Shown: positions 13,175 through 24,600 of the stretch, one piece after another
How the letters are laid out: every line of letters starts with the position of its first letter
Position numbering within the stretch: position 1 is the first letter of the stretch
Assembly (NCBI GenBank): GCA_005408345.1
Contig: SEMN01000330.1
Span: forward strand, 310,001 to 374,000
DNA from: Macquaria australasica
Taxonomy: Eukaryota; Chordata; Actinopteri; Centrarchiformes; Percichthyidae
DNA length: 64,000 nt
Reading direction: 5' to 3'
Made by a program: the position numbers and the translations under genes
The notes under the pieces: generated by a model
What the model was told of the DNA's origin: nothing
The model's database searches: none
Seen by the model: only the letters and a program-made list of their open reading frames with translations

Positions 13175-13545
13175 TGCAACCAGGGGTTCCCGTTTCCCTG
13201 CTGAGTTGAAACAGGAGAGCTTTCTGTATCATGTTTGGCAACATGACCTTCAGTCTGACATCTAAAGCATATTGGTTTACCATCAGCTGTGAACTTTGGC
13301 AGCTATTAGACCAAAAGTTCTACCAAAGTGCTAGGGCTTTGGTTATGAGTAGTCAAATCCTCTACTGCCTTAGTCAGTTCAGTGATGGGCAGAGCTGGGA
13401 TAGTGTTTCAGAACTGAACTTGGCGCTTGTGATAAGACGTGTGAAAAGTCACGTATGTCCTCTCCTCCTTTCTGTTTGCAGCTATAGAAGTTCTGTAGCA
13501 GCTGGGAGGCACTGCGTTTATCTCCAAAAGTTTCCCTGAGATAGC

Positions 13546-13550
13546 TAAAT
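13546..13550. repeat. Target-site duplication TAAAT, left copy
   Basis: Matches the TAAAT at 13980-13984 exactly and abuts the TG end of the solo LTR. Five bases is the usual duplication length for gypsy and several retroviral integrases. Confidence 0.85.
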
Positions 13551-13979
13551 TGTTAGGGTAAGCCATCTAGGCAGCAGGGAAAGGACCCAAACGCAGACGG
13601 TACAGGCAGACTGGTGCAGATGACTGATTTATTTAAAGCAGCAAAAACTTACAGAACTCAGGAAACCAGGGAACGAAACACAGGGAAACGCCAGGAACGC
13701 GACAAGGAGAGACAACCAACAATGAACCGACCGAGAACAAAGGGAGAGGACCTGTCTGTCTGTCTATATATGAGAGAGAAGGTAAACGAGGCAATAAGGG
13801 ACAGGTGAGCAAGGGAGAACAGGTGTAGGAAATGAGACACGAGGACAGGAATAAGACAGACCAGACAGAAAGGATTTAAAAATAAAACAGGAAAACAAAC
13901 GACACACAAGAGACAAGACCTGGGAATACAAAATAAAACTGTACACAAGACCAAACAGTGTCCATGTGGGATCATGACA
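13551..13979 (-). mobile_element. Solo LTR nested in gypsy gag, with 5-bp target duplication
   Basis: The 429-bp segment has TG...CA ends (on minus, TGTCATGATCCC at the start and CCTAACA at the end). It is flanked by perfect TAAAT duplications at 13546-13550 and 13980-13984. On the minus strand it has a TATA-like box (plus-strand TATATATG, 13765-13772) and an AATAAA signal (complement at 13628-13633), giving U3-R-U5 order. No internal retroelement sequence is left, so it arose by LTR-LTR recombination. It differs from the host LTR at 14817-15157, so it is another family, probably gypsy or retrovirus-like. Confidence 0.88.
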
Positions 13980-13984
13980 TAAAT
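13980..13984. repeat. Target-site duplication TAAAT, right copy
   Basis: Right partner of 13546-13550. Removing the LTR and one TAAAT copy brings the two Gag-like blocks together, which fits a simple insertion. Confidence 0.85.
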
Positions 13985-14794
13985 AGGTCACTTGTCTGGT
14001 CAGTTTCCTCATCTTTGCATAAGCGCACCTCCTCTAAAGCTGACCCTCTCAAGAGTGACATCACAAAATCAAACTGCTCAGGTGGGGACTGATTTCTGGC
14101 AGAAAGAACTCGTTCTACCTCCAACAAATTCATCCACAGACCTTCCATCTTTCTCAATATCTCCACTAGATGCTGCAATATGACGCTCTCTTGGCAAATA
14201 AACATATGACCTAGTGGGCACTGTTCAATGAGGATATGGCAGTCATGACTTGTTGCTCTTTAGCTAATTCGCTAATCTGCCTTTGTACATCAACTTGTTC
14301 TACCTTATCCTCAGACCCACTGTCCTGGTTATTTCCCATCTCCTGTCCATCTTCTACTACATTATCTTCACCTTGGTTTGACATTGTCTTTTTATTTATT
14401 TTAATTTTTCCGATATGTCTTTCTTTCTGTTCTTTAACACAGTTCAGTCTTTTTCCTTTTCACCGGCAAAGGATACATTTGTCGTTGGGTGAGTTCAACC
14501 GACGTTCCTGGGCGATGTCTGCTCCAGCCTGGAGTTCCTTTCCATCTGGCAACAACCTTGGATGACGTTCTCTCCAGCTACTAGCACCAGTGCCTCCTTG
14601 TCTGGTCTGCCTCGCCTCGTCCAACGCACCCTATGGAACTTTCCTTTGTCCTCTGCACCGTCAGACATGGCTATCCTTGTCCCAGGATCTGCAGCTTAGG
14701 CTAATCTTCACCACTACTGTATTTTTTTAGATTATATTATATTGTGCATGCTGCTGCCCTCTAAATTTAGATTCAACGGGAAAGACAAAAGGAA

Positions 14795-14811
14795 CCCCAC
14801 TTCTGGTACCA
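14795..14811 (-). other. Primer-binding site of the gypsy element
   Basis: On the minus strand TGGTACCAGAAGTGGGG begins with TGG, the complement of tRNA CCA, and lies 5 bases inside the LTR end. Which tRNA supplies the primer is not resolved by reading. Confidence 0.7.
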
Positions 14812-14816
14812 AGATT

Positions 14817-15157
14817 TGAAGCCGGGATAAATCGCACACAGAACTTCAAATGCAATTTTGTGGGTCTTCATTGTTTCTGTACTATTTTAGCACAAATACG
14901 ATATAATACGCACAAGAACAATACGGCAGTGGCCCTCTATAACACTGCCCTGTTATATCATTGTACAGACGTTCAAAACAATAAATTAGGAATCGTCGTT
15001 TGACAGTGTCCTACCTAATTCACGAATGACAAGCTACTGTGCCCCCTGCTGTCCAAGGTCTACATCAACAGCAGCACTGCATCTTATTTACAGGGGTCTA
15101 CTGCCTGCATATATTAATCTATATTTCCACTTTCACCACCTGGTTACAAGTGTGACA
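14817..15157 (-). repeat. 5' LTR of the gypsy element
   Basis: On the minus strand the 341-bp LTR starts TGTCACACTTGTAACC and ends CTTCA, directly before the PBS. A TATA-like ATTAATATATGC sits at 15107-15118. The partner 3' LTR is absent because the element is truncated near 11506. Confidence 0.75.
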
Positions 15158-16271
15158 TTTGTTGTGAGCTTGATTTTTCTACTTGACAGCGATCGTTATG
15201 GACAGTCATGGTTCCACCTCCTTTCAGTAGGAATTACCTGTGTGCAATCCCGTGGGTAATTTGACTTAGTTAGCATTAGCACGAGCAGCTATGGACACCA
15301 CAGCTGAACAGAAAGGGAAAAGAGAACCATCTACTGAAACTCAAAACCTATTAAGTGAGAGCTGGTGGCTTGACTGTCTGGTGTTCTAAGCGTGTTGTGA
15401 TGGTTTAGCTTTTCTTGCATGCGTACGTGTGCCCCGGTGCTTGGTGAGAGCAAGCTTTGCTATCAGAAACTAGTGCGGATGATCTCAAGTTCACGTTACA
15501 CCTGTTCTCATTGTCCTCAAAGTGTCAGACACACAGAGAGAGAGAAACGGAGTGAGAGAGAGGATGTGAAAGCTAGAAGGAAAGAAAGAGGGAGAGAGAG
15601 AGGAAAAAAATATAAAAAAGGGGAAAAAAGCGCCAGTATACTAAATCAGAACTGCTTGTCCAGGAGGTGGAGGTTAGAAAGTAAGCTGGGTTTGAATGTA
15701 GTGCAACACTGTAAATGCCTTCCAGGAGAGACTATCTGAAAATGTGCACTGTTATCCCCGTATTTAACCCTCATCCTCTGTCTCTGGGGACCCCAAGAAT
15801 AAACAGCCATCATGGCAAAATGTTAATTTATTTCTTCTCAAAACATTATTAGTTATGTAATTATTGTCATCTGTAAAAACTTATTATTTAGGACAGTTAC
15901 TTAATTTGCATGTTGTGTAATTTCTGACTTTTGAACATCGTCTTACCTTAGGAAGAAAAGTATTTAGGGTCATCGTCAGAGCACACGAGGAAATCCGTGT
16001 CTGCTGCATATGTCTCCTTCAAAATGACGAGTGCCACTACACCCCTGATAGTGTGATATTTTGAATTAGGATGCATGGCAAACATGGACTCACTAGATGG
16101 TATCTATTAAAACTACATAGGTGGATTGGGTGATTTTGACTCAGGTCTCCCAGGACCCCAATGCATTGGTATTTTTAAAATGCACTAATTAAAACAGAAA
16201 CAGAAAACAATGACAATGACAGAATAAAGCACCTGTGAGATATGACAAGTAGACCTCTGGGGAGGAGGAAA
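15158..16271. other. No gene seen; GA-rich patch and polypurine tract at right edge
   Basis: Purine-rich tract at 15533-15635. From 15766 a block starting TAACCCTCATCCTCTGTC resembles fish TIR-repeat ends but lacks a visible partner. The last bases (16257-16271, GGGGAGGAGGAAA) form a polypurine tract next to the LTR described below. Confidence 0.4.
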
Positions 16272-16701
16272 TGACCCCCCCCCCCCCCCTCTCTATGATG
16301 GCCGGCTTTTCACCCCCGCCTTCAAGTGTAACTGTTAACTGTTAGTTAATCCATATACAATAACTGTCATGTATTCTTTCTTTATATTATAATTGTTAGT
16401 TCATCTATATAGAACAATCTTGATGTAATCTCACTAACCGTGTACTCTCACTCTGTACTCATATGAGGTGTATGTGTGTGTACTTGACCTTACAGTCAGG
16501 TTGCATGGGAACCTAATAACCTAAGTAACAGGATAAGTTGGAATGGGAGGAGGAGCAAACTGCTGAGTTAAAGTCCAGGTTGACCTGACCAGAGTGTGTA
16601 CTGACCAGCCTGATTGTGTGTGCACACACACACACAGTGTAGTGTTTTTTCTAAGGTTTATGTTCTGCCAGACTGTCTGTCTCAACTTTCGGCCTTCAAT
16701 G

Positions 16702-16740
<39 letters not shown>

Positions 16741-17085
16741 GTGAACTGGGTAAGAGACTATGGTCACTATCAGCCTTGGCCATGATAATTGGGAAGATAG
16801 AAACCAAGTCAAAACAGAATTTTTAGTATGTTAAGTATGTGAAGGCTAAAAATCTGAGACAGACAGCCTAAGATGAGGTAAGACGTGACGGACACCACCC
16901 AGTTTAGGGTATAAAATATTGTAACTTTTCTTTGTTCGGTGGTTGCTCTCGAGACAACACGGTTTGCTTGTATTCTGTATTGATGCAAATAAACCTACGT
17001 GGATTGAACTGACACGGTCTCTGTTGCTGTTTGTGCATTCTTCTTTGACTAAAAGTCACTCGTCCGTGAGGGTAGTGGTACCTCA
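16272..17085 (+). mobile_element. Retrovirus-type LTR (candidate), preceded by polypurine tract
   Basis: Starts TGACCC right after GGGGAGGAGGAAA, as a 3' LTR does after its polypurine tract. It has TATAAAATA at 16910-16918, AATAAA at 16988-16993 and a U5-like stretch, and closes GGTACCTCA at 17085, giving TGA/TCA ends. The U3 part contains a 15-base C run (16275-16289) and a (TG)n run. Because upstream polypurine sequence is retained, this looks like the 3' remnant of a longer element rather than a solo LTR. No env or pol frame is seen upstream. It is inferred from signals only, with no second copy in the window. Confidence 0.5.
16705..16739 (+). repeat. (TG)n microsatellite
   Basis: About 17 uninterrupted TG units inside the U3 part of the LTR-like segment. 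Confidence 0.95.
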
Positions 17086-19163
17086 CCTATTTTATATTAT
17101 ATAATTTATAGTAAGTTGAAGTTTAATTAACAATATCCAGACCTGGAAAAGAAGAAAGAAAATCCACCACAAGAGTAAAACTTAAATTCAAAGGCACAAT
17201 CTATCATCCAAACGTAAATAAAGGGGGTCGACCACCAAAATGAAAAACGCAAGACAGGCCTGCTCTTTCTGATGCCGTTTGATGTTGTGAAGATTTTTTG
17301 CATCAGTAATGTTAGTAACCAAGTTGTAAAATGGGTGCATATTTTCAATTATGATCAGTTGCATTTAAAAAAAAAAAAAAGAAAAAAAAAAGTCAAATGT
17401 ATGTGAATATATCACAAATGTATTTGATCAAAAGAAAATAAGGATTGGGTCTGTAATACCCACAAATGTAGTCATTGGCCATGGCCCTACACACATTCTC
17501 ATTCTTCCCACTCTCTGTAGGAAGCCGTGTCCCCCATGCTGCGACGAGTAGAGATCAGTTACACTAGTGTGTGTGTGTGTGTGTGCGTACAATCTTCTCA
17601 AATCATATCATCTCCACCACCACCTCAGCAGATAGGAAGTAGGATGATTTATAGTCGCATACAAATGAACAGACTTACACATTCCTGCATGTACATGAAC
17701 AGTAACAAACTATGAAGTTAGGTTAAATGATTATACCATAGCTTTGCATACTTACAATAAATGTAGAAGGAGTTGCTGGTTAAATCTTTTGGCTATTTTA
17801 AATTATGAAAATATATTTCCTTTTGTACAAATAAGTATTAAGTTCCCAGGGAGATCAGCCTGCACGATTACCTAACCTTTATATCAATCACATGATGTTA
17901 AGAGCGAGAAATCAAAGATGAATGAGGAGACAAACTTCTTGGTAATCTCCATGTTGCTCATCCCTGCAGATGAATGGATAGAGGAGGAGGTTAGATTTCT
18001 GAATGGATATGGGAACCTGGTAGGCCCCCAAGACCAATATTTGGAGTGCGTGTGAGAAGGGAGAGTGTTATGGTTTCAATTTTGTTCTCTACCCAGTTCA
18101 CACAACCACCCAGTTACATCAGGACTTCAGCTGCCAGATGAATAGAATTTAAAACTATAAGACTATTGCTTAGTAGTTAAAGTTGAACGTGAAGGTTTTT
18201 CCACTTGCAGTTCAGTTCCACTGCAATAACAAACATTTGAGCAAACCTGACCTTAATTCTCCTTTAGCCGATGATGGACAGTATGGACATTTTTGAGTTG
18301 GCAAGACAATTTTCACCTCAGCAGGGATGAATCACGCCGGGACAGGAATTCATCTCCAGCTGTTTCAAGTGGATTTGACATTAGTTCTCTGCTCGTGTCA
18401 AAACATGTCACACTAAATGATTCAGACAGGAAGTGACAGGAAAAAATGGAATCAAATTTTAGTGGTCAGACTTCTAAGAGATAGCAAATGTGGTATGAAT
18501 CTAAAGTTTTAAGGTTGGATTCAGTTTTGCTGTTTGACTTTAGAATACGGTATATTCAACTGATGTGCAACAAAATGTGATTTTAGCTTTATCTGGATAC
18601 AGCTTACGTTTGGTCCTAGCTTAGCGTTCAAAGATTTATTCTAACAGGTCTCTTACATTTGCGGGACCAAATAAAAGCCAGTCAGATGAATAGAGTATGT
18701 GCATTTGGTGTCTAGTCTCAGACCATCACCCCCTGCAAACATACACCCCCCAAATAAGCATTGGCTAGAGTACAGAGCATGACTCCAGCTGTAATGTCAA
18801 ATACGTTGTGAGGGCAAGTCACTAATCATTATTTAATGATCATTTAACATATTGTATGGCTTGAAGCTGACGTTTCTCTTATGAAATGTTGTATAGCTTT
18901 GATAAAAAGTAAATTACTGTCAGTACATGGATAATAGCTTGAAGTTGGTAATGCATTCTCCTGAGTGTAGCAACAGTCTAAATAGTACAGCAGAAGAAAT
19001 GTAGTTATATGAAGAATAGTAAAGTAGGCGGTCACAAAAACCCATTGCGTGGAGAAAATGTGAATACAACTATGTGGCTAGTCATTTTGTGATTCCTTTG
19101 AAGCCAGTTTTACAGGGAAATAATTATGTGAATGGACTTTTGCAAGACAACAGTCAATTACTC
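17086..19163. other. No gene seen; poly-A and (TG)n tracts
   Basis: Holds an A-rich run (17367-17391) and a short (GT)n run (17564-17584). Otherwise it is unassigned AT-rich DNA with chance frames only. Confidence 0.45.
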
Positions 19164-19868
19164 CATTTACACTTGGTCACCCGGAAGTTGTAATTACACG
19201 GTTTGGCCACTATGTCAAATTGGCTTCAAAGCCTGGCGCTCTTCCTGGGGGCTTGGTGTAAATGCTTCTGTCTCTCCAAGATGCAAACGCAAGCTTTACT
19301 CCTCCCAGCTGTAACTACGTCAGTAGCCACTCACATGGTCTGTTCATTGTGATAATAGCAACTAAAGTTACGCTGATGTGACACTGAAATTAGCTGTCGA
19401 TCTCCCTGTTGCTGGAGGCGGGGAGAAAAGCAGCTCTAACGTTGTCAGTACATATGATCATACAGAAAGCGACAGAGCCGTTGTAGCGTTTACGTGATTA
19501 GTTTAATCAGACTGCTCTACAGTATGTGTGAGGGTGAGTGAGCAGCGTGAGTCTCCATAACAATATTATCATTCATTCATGTGTTTGTGTTAGCTTATGG
19601 ATAGTTGTTAGCTAACTAATGCTAGCTAAACTGTTTTAAATAAAATGCTACAGTGCAGAGTTATTCTTCTTCTGCCGTTTTTGGCAGTTACTAAACAGCA
19701 TTACCACCATCTTCTGGACTGGAGTACAGCTGACCCTGACTGGATGTAGCCCAGGAAAAGACTGATTGCAATCAGATTTGTGATCTGACCAACAGAGAAA
19801 TTTAATTAAAATTGTCGTAAATTCCATCTGGATTTTATCCTGATGTGACACATTTGTGTAAATTGGGG
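19164..19868 (+). mobile_element. Non-autonomous TIR repeat, copy 1 (CATTTACAC ends)
   Basis: Left end CATTTACACTTGG and right end GTGTAAATTGG form short imperfect inverted ends. The inner part closely parallels 54590-55091 in the same order and orientation. Shared blocks include GGAGAAAAGC, GATCATACAGAA, TGTTAGCTTATGGA, TTTTTGGCAGTTAC, CTGGACTGGAGTA and CATCTGGATTTTA. Two copies 35 kb apart show directly that this is a dispersed repeat. Its ends look hAT-like, with no transposase. Confidence 0.7.
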
Positions 19869-20736
19869 AGATGTTTATTGTACAGCCCTGAAGCCAATAT
19901 ATATTAGCCTCTACAAGTGACCTAAGGCACAGTCAAGAAATCCCACCAAAATTAGGCTACCAACAGCAGGGGAAAATATAATGCAAAACCATTCCAGCCT
20001 GAACCTACAAACGGAAATCAGCATAATCAAAGTATCGAAATGTTTGTGCCAAAGAACAACCCAAAGTAAAATGTGCTCAATTAATTTGCATTGCAAATAC
20101 CTGCACACACAAAGTAGGTAGATGCAGCAGCCTGATGAGAGCAGAACTTTGCAGCCAGCAGGCACCAAGACATCACCCAGGTCATGCAGAGACGCAATAA
20201 AATACCCTCAACAAATTAATGCGTATGATAACTGAATCTGACTGTCAACCTATGATGCTAACTGACATTTGCCAAACATGCAAACGCCAAAAGAACTAAA
20301 CCAGGACATCCACTCATCATATGCATGTTAGCACAAGAGTTTCGGTGAAGTAAAAAAAGTGATCCCCTGCATCTGATCAATGGGGAACAAACCATTATGA
20401 TCCCAAGTGGGTGACGGCGTTGACAAGAAAACTCCAGCTTTAACATTTAAGTGTGCTTTTGTGGCCCGCCAACTGATACGGTGAACCACCGACAAATTCA
20501 CAGAATGTCCTTATCAGCAGCACAGAGTGCAGCCTCTTGCCTGGTGAGCTTGTTTATGAAATGCTATGTGAGCAGCAGCAGCAGTAGTGGCAGCAGTGTT
20601 TCATGTATTAGCCGCACATCTTGAGCTTTAGCCCAAACTTGCTCGCATACTTTGCTCCATTCTGTACTGTATGCTGGAACCAAACAAGAATCGCACACTT
20701 CAGTCTTTACATTTGCCTTTAGGATCATGGACAATA

Positions 20737-20778
<42 letters not shown>

Positions 20779-21675
20779 AACAATGTGAACTGTCATCTAT
20801 CTGACTTGGATTTCCAAGAACAATAGTTGGGGGAGGGATACCTTTCCAGCTTGAGGTGTTCTGTGCTCAGCTTTCACAACATAATCAGTGTTCTCTGAAT
20901 AAGAGAACTGATAAGTGAATCTTTAAGTAAAACCTTTGTTATATCTCAAAACAACAGTACAAAGATGATCTTTGGGGAATAACCCAAACAGTAACACGGT
21001 AATATGGTGAAAAGGCACAAAAATCAGTTTGTAAACCACAATGAAGGATATGATTGGAGACATAAAGGGTGAAATCCAAAATGAAGACAACACAAACTAA
21101 GGCTGCACTAAAGGCGACCTCAACAAACAAGAAGTAGTTTTGCTATATGTACATAAAGACGGTGTCAATGCAATAATCTTTAAATATTAATGTCATGTCA
21201 ACTGACACAAGCTAGTCAGACAAAAATAGAGCAGGCATGTAAAGTGGCGGAGGGCGTCACATGTGGCTCACGTGCCCTGTGGACGTTGGCTCACCAGCGA
21301 GAATGGTGGCGGATCATCTACGGCAGCTGTGACAGAGTCGATCACACTGCAGCCACGTCTGGTTGACCTGGTGGTGACATGGAGATGATCGTAGCCCATT
21401 GACTTTAAATAGGGCAACAAAGATGCTTTTGGGAACTGGTCCCCATGTAGTTTCTGTTATTGGTCTTTGGTAAGTCAGTGCATGTAGATAGGTACAGCCT
21501 TGATAAATCAATATGAAATGATAATCATTTTCCCAATTTACATGAAAGGTGCACATCAGAAATAGAGATCTGATACAGAGGATGGATTCTTTGCAAGTCA
21601 CCTGGATTGAATTCATCTTGGTGTCATAATATAAAGAACAGTGGATAAAAAGGTCTCCCACACAGGTCAGTGATA
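19869..21675. other. No gene seen; (AT)n at 20741-20775 and small CAG-rich patch
   Basis: A 35-bp (AT)n run at 20741-20775 and a GCAGCAGCAGCAG patch at about 20572-20586 are the only clear features. Confidence 0.5.
20741..20775 (+). repeat. (AT)n microsatellite
   Basis: About 17 AT units without interruption. Confidence 0.95.
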
Positions 21676-22316
21676 ATACTCAGAAAAAAAGAAGGGAGGG
21701 AGTCGTCGAATACAAACACCCCGCCCGTGAATACAAAACAATAATGGGATGCTTTCATTATTGATAGAGTACTGAACATGTGACCCTCTAACATAATGAC
21801 ATATTAAACACAAAACCAATTTACAATATTTGCAAGGGTAGTAAATGTATTAATCTGGATGTGGAACACTTAATTAACAGATGTCAAAATCAGGTGATAA
21901 GGACAACGTAGGTGAAAATGCATGATATACAGAATAACATACACATGTTACACAAGAGGTTGAGATGAAACAAGACGGATCTAGTTCCTCATGATGCCCA
22001 TGAGGGGACACTGCGCCAGGCTAAATATTCACCTCTCCTCTGCTCGTGAGTGTGATGAGTGTCCGTGTTGAATAGAACTACTTTTGTCTTGTTTGTTTGT
22101 CACCTTTAGTGCAGCCAGGGTTTGTGTTCCCTTCACGTTGATGCTGCCTGAGGAAGACCGCCAAGCTGTAAACGCGTTGCAATCCAAAGTAGCTGCTGAT
22201 CCAAGGCTCATCTGTGTTCTCCATGCCATTGAGTGCCTGTATTTTGCACATAGTCAGTATATTAAAATCTCTGTTTATTTTTTTGCATTCAACAGTTCCC
22301 TTCTTTTTCTGAGTAT
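21676..22316. repeat. Candidate TIR element, about 640 bp
   Basis: ATACTCAGAAA...GAAGGGA at 21676-21697 is the inverted complement of TCCC...TTTCTGAGTAT at 22297-22316, apart from two extra A residues. The interior has no transposase. The block CTGAGGAAGACCGCCAAGC...AAACGCGTTGCAATCC (22148-22188) resembles a motif that recurs in fish repeats. I could not define a target duplication. Confidence 0.45.
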
Positions 22317-23606
22317 AATGTAAAGAACAGGCAAATCAGAAATAAGCATACCTAAACCTACATGCAGAAGTGCAACTAATCACATGCCGTTTAACAATTA
22401 GCAGTTAACAAGACCATGTCCTCTTTTTGTGGTCATAAACCTGCCATATAGCCTGTAAGAACGTAGCATATTCCACATGTAAATTAGCTAGACCCTAAAT
22501 CCGGTACAAAGCATCTTGCCTCTTTGAGATTGTATTTGCACAAGGTCCCTGAGGCATGAATTAATAAAATAAAAGATTTCGTCTCTCATATCCTGCAGGT
22601 TTCAGTCTCAACTGTGGGCCAGATCACTGAAAGAGATTTTAACACCGAAAGTCCAAACTGAGAGGTAAGCTGTTGTTAATTCCTCCTGCGTTTCACCAAG
22701 TGCCTGAGGGCATTAGGTTGGACACCCTGTCAGGTTTTGGATGAAAGGTTACTCTGTTGTTGGTCTCCAAGATTTAGATTAATGGTCTCTCTTGGAGGGG
22801 TCTGCCCTAATTATTCTGCCTCAGCAAGAGCCAGGCCAGTTCTCATTTCCTTCAGGATTTCAAAGTGGAAAAATACAGCAGCTTTTCTGGAAATGTCGGA
22901 TTCCTCCTATATCCACTGAGAATCTGTTTTTCGATAAATGTGTTAAATGGAATGGGACATGCAGTTGCAAAAGGATGCTATAATGCTTGGTTTAAGTACT
23001 GTATGACTGTGATGAATCAGCTCCGAGTTCAAGATCAAAATAGTCCTGCTCCTTGTTGTCATTATCTAAAGAGACTCTTCAGAAAAACAACAGCATTGTT
23101 TATTTGTTGAAGAGCTTAAAACACAACCATGTTCTGACAAGCATCATGTTGTGAACAATGACTGCACTGTTTAAGAAAAAAACAGCATTGTTCCTTTTAT
23201 TGAAATAACATATTCTTACAAAAAAATCAGTTTACAAGCTTTTTACCAACCGGTCCTCTTTAATGGATGAAGTTGTAGGTGGAGATTCTATGATTTCATC
23301 CAAAGCACTTTAAGGACAAAGTCAATTCTGGGCCTTGGATAGAGTTCAAACTCTCAAACAATCCAAACTCAAGGTACACTTCATTGCATTTTCCAGAGTT
23401 TTGATTTGGAATTATTTTGGTAAAAGGTCAATAATCAAAGTTGATGCTTAACTTTTAGGCCAACATGGATGAGAAGTCCCAAAAGTACAAAGCAAAAGCA
23501 CAGAGGACGAATTGTCACGTCCTGTTCCCCACCAACAATCAACATTGATTTCTGTTGATAATCAGCACGAGCTTTCTCTTACCTTAACGAAGTCGTTTTA
23601 GGTACC
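22317..23606. other. No gene seen
   Basis: Unassigned AT-rich spacer with short chance frames and no recognised repeat ends. Confidence 0.45.
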
Positions 23607-24050
23607 TTAAAGGGGAACTCCACCAATTGTACACATCAGTGTTTACAGGTGTTGGGGAGTACTACTGCATATATGAAAAAAGTTTTATAAACCCCTTTTG
23701 TGGCTCCAGAGGGAGTTGTGTGAAGTCTGATAAACTGCCTCAAGTGATTCAGCATCAGTCGGGGCTGAAGACTACAAGTTTAAAAATGAGAAAAATCTGG
23801 GGATGTGGAGTTAGAAAAAAAAAGTGAGTCTTTGGCCTGCTTCTCATCTCTGCTTGAGGCTAGCAGCTTGAGGCTACAGTAGTCGCTACTAGCATAACAC
23901 ACCTGATTCTCCAACCAAACTGTTGACAGTTGAGTTGCATTGTGGGTAATGTAGGTGCCAGGTCAAGAAGATTTTGATCCTTTTTAAAACTGTCCAACGT
24001 GAGTCCAACAATAGGAGTGCAATGCTAAATCTGTGGAGTAGCTCTTTTAA
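23607..24050. mobile_element. MITE with TTAA ends (piggyBac-like by inference)
   Basis: Left end TTAAAGGGGAACTCCACCAA and right end, read inward on the other strand, TTAAAAGAGCTACTCCACAG are imperfect inverted repeats, and both carry TTAA at the boundary. The 444-bp body has no transposase. I recall the block order (TTTGTGGCTCCAGAGGGAG, ACTACAAGTTTAAAAATGAG, TTGTGGGTAATGTAGG) from a widespread teleost repeat. The TTAA target suggests piggyBac mobilisation, but this is not shown. Confidence 0.65.
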
Positions 24051-24600
24051 CTTAACCAGACCTTAACCACATCAGAAAACTCGGAAAAATATGTGGACAC
24101 GCCAAACTGAGAAAACCATTTCTCCTTGCTTTAATCATGTGAGCATTGTCTTGTTGAAACAGGAAAGGGCCCCAAATTGTTGCCACAAATATTCTTCGTC
24201 TTATCTTTGTATACTGTAGCATTAAGATTCTCCTTAATTGGGGTGTTTACATATAGTATGTGTTTTTAGGCATCAGAATTTGCATTTAAACCACTCCGAT
24301 ACCTTGCTGATTGGTCTTCCACCAGCAAGGCTCTCATTGGATGTTTTCCAGAACAAAATCTCTGAAAACTGAGCTGTCATGATTTTGGCTAGTAAATAAT
24401 GCAGATAAGCAAAAAATCCGAATCCGATCTTCTCCCAGCAGGCCTCTGTGTTTGTTCCTGGATGCAGCACCTCTAAGAACTGCACATGAGAGCTGTGTGA
24501 AGGTTTCGATCTTCATTACTGCCACGTTGCTGAGGGCTATGGAAGCACACAGGGACACAGTTCTGTACCAGCTTGGCAACCTGCTAACGTGATCTGCCTT
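24051..24600. other. No gene seen; possible dispersed repeat at 24120-24260
   Basis: The stretch GCATTGTCTTGTTGAAACAGG...GTATACTGTAGCATTAAG resembles a fish intergenic repeat I recall. No ends can be defined. Confidence 0.3.

Larger units (their letters stand above)
13233..14384 (-). pseudogene. gypsy gag remnant, frameshifted and split by a solo LTR
   Basis: A minus-strand ATG at 14382-14384 opens an acidic N-terminal segment (MSNQGEDNVVEDGQ) that meets a stop at 14211-14213. The next Gag block (13980-14205, different frame) has SLLRGSALEEVRL, a capsid signature of vertebrate-type gypsy Gag. It is cut at 13980 by the inserted LTR, and Gag-like coding resumes below 13546 (LRETFGDKRSASQLL). 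A nucleocapsid zinc knuckle follows at about 13233-13290. It reads CFRCQTEGHVAKHD, where the fourth ligand expected of CX2CX4HX4C is D, so the knuckle is damaged. Gag would assemble the particle in an intact element. This copy is not functional. Confidence 0.8.
11506..15157 (-). mobile_element. Ty3/gypsy LTR retrotransposon, defective, 3'-truncated
   Basis: Read on the minus strand, the order is 5' LTR (14817-15157), PBS (14795-14811), leader, gag remnants, zinc knuckle, eroded protease and reverse transcriptase. Homology stops near 11506, just after the RT thumb and connection region. RNase H, integrase and the 3' LTR are missing. Frameshifts and stops break both gag and pol, and a foreign solo LTR (13551-13979) sits in gag. 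The copy cannot move by itself. Gene order and RT type place it in Ty3/gypsy (Metaviridae). The family name is not known to me. Confidence 0.9.

Noticed and set aside
11877..13539. Plus-strand frames of 93-133 residues
   Set aside because: They are antisense shadows of the minus-strand gypsy pol, whose RT and protease motifs are clear.
13614..14012. Frames across 13614-14012 on both strands
   Set aside because: They lie within or across the solo LTR, show no Gag, Pol or Env motif, and end at LTR boundaries.
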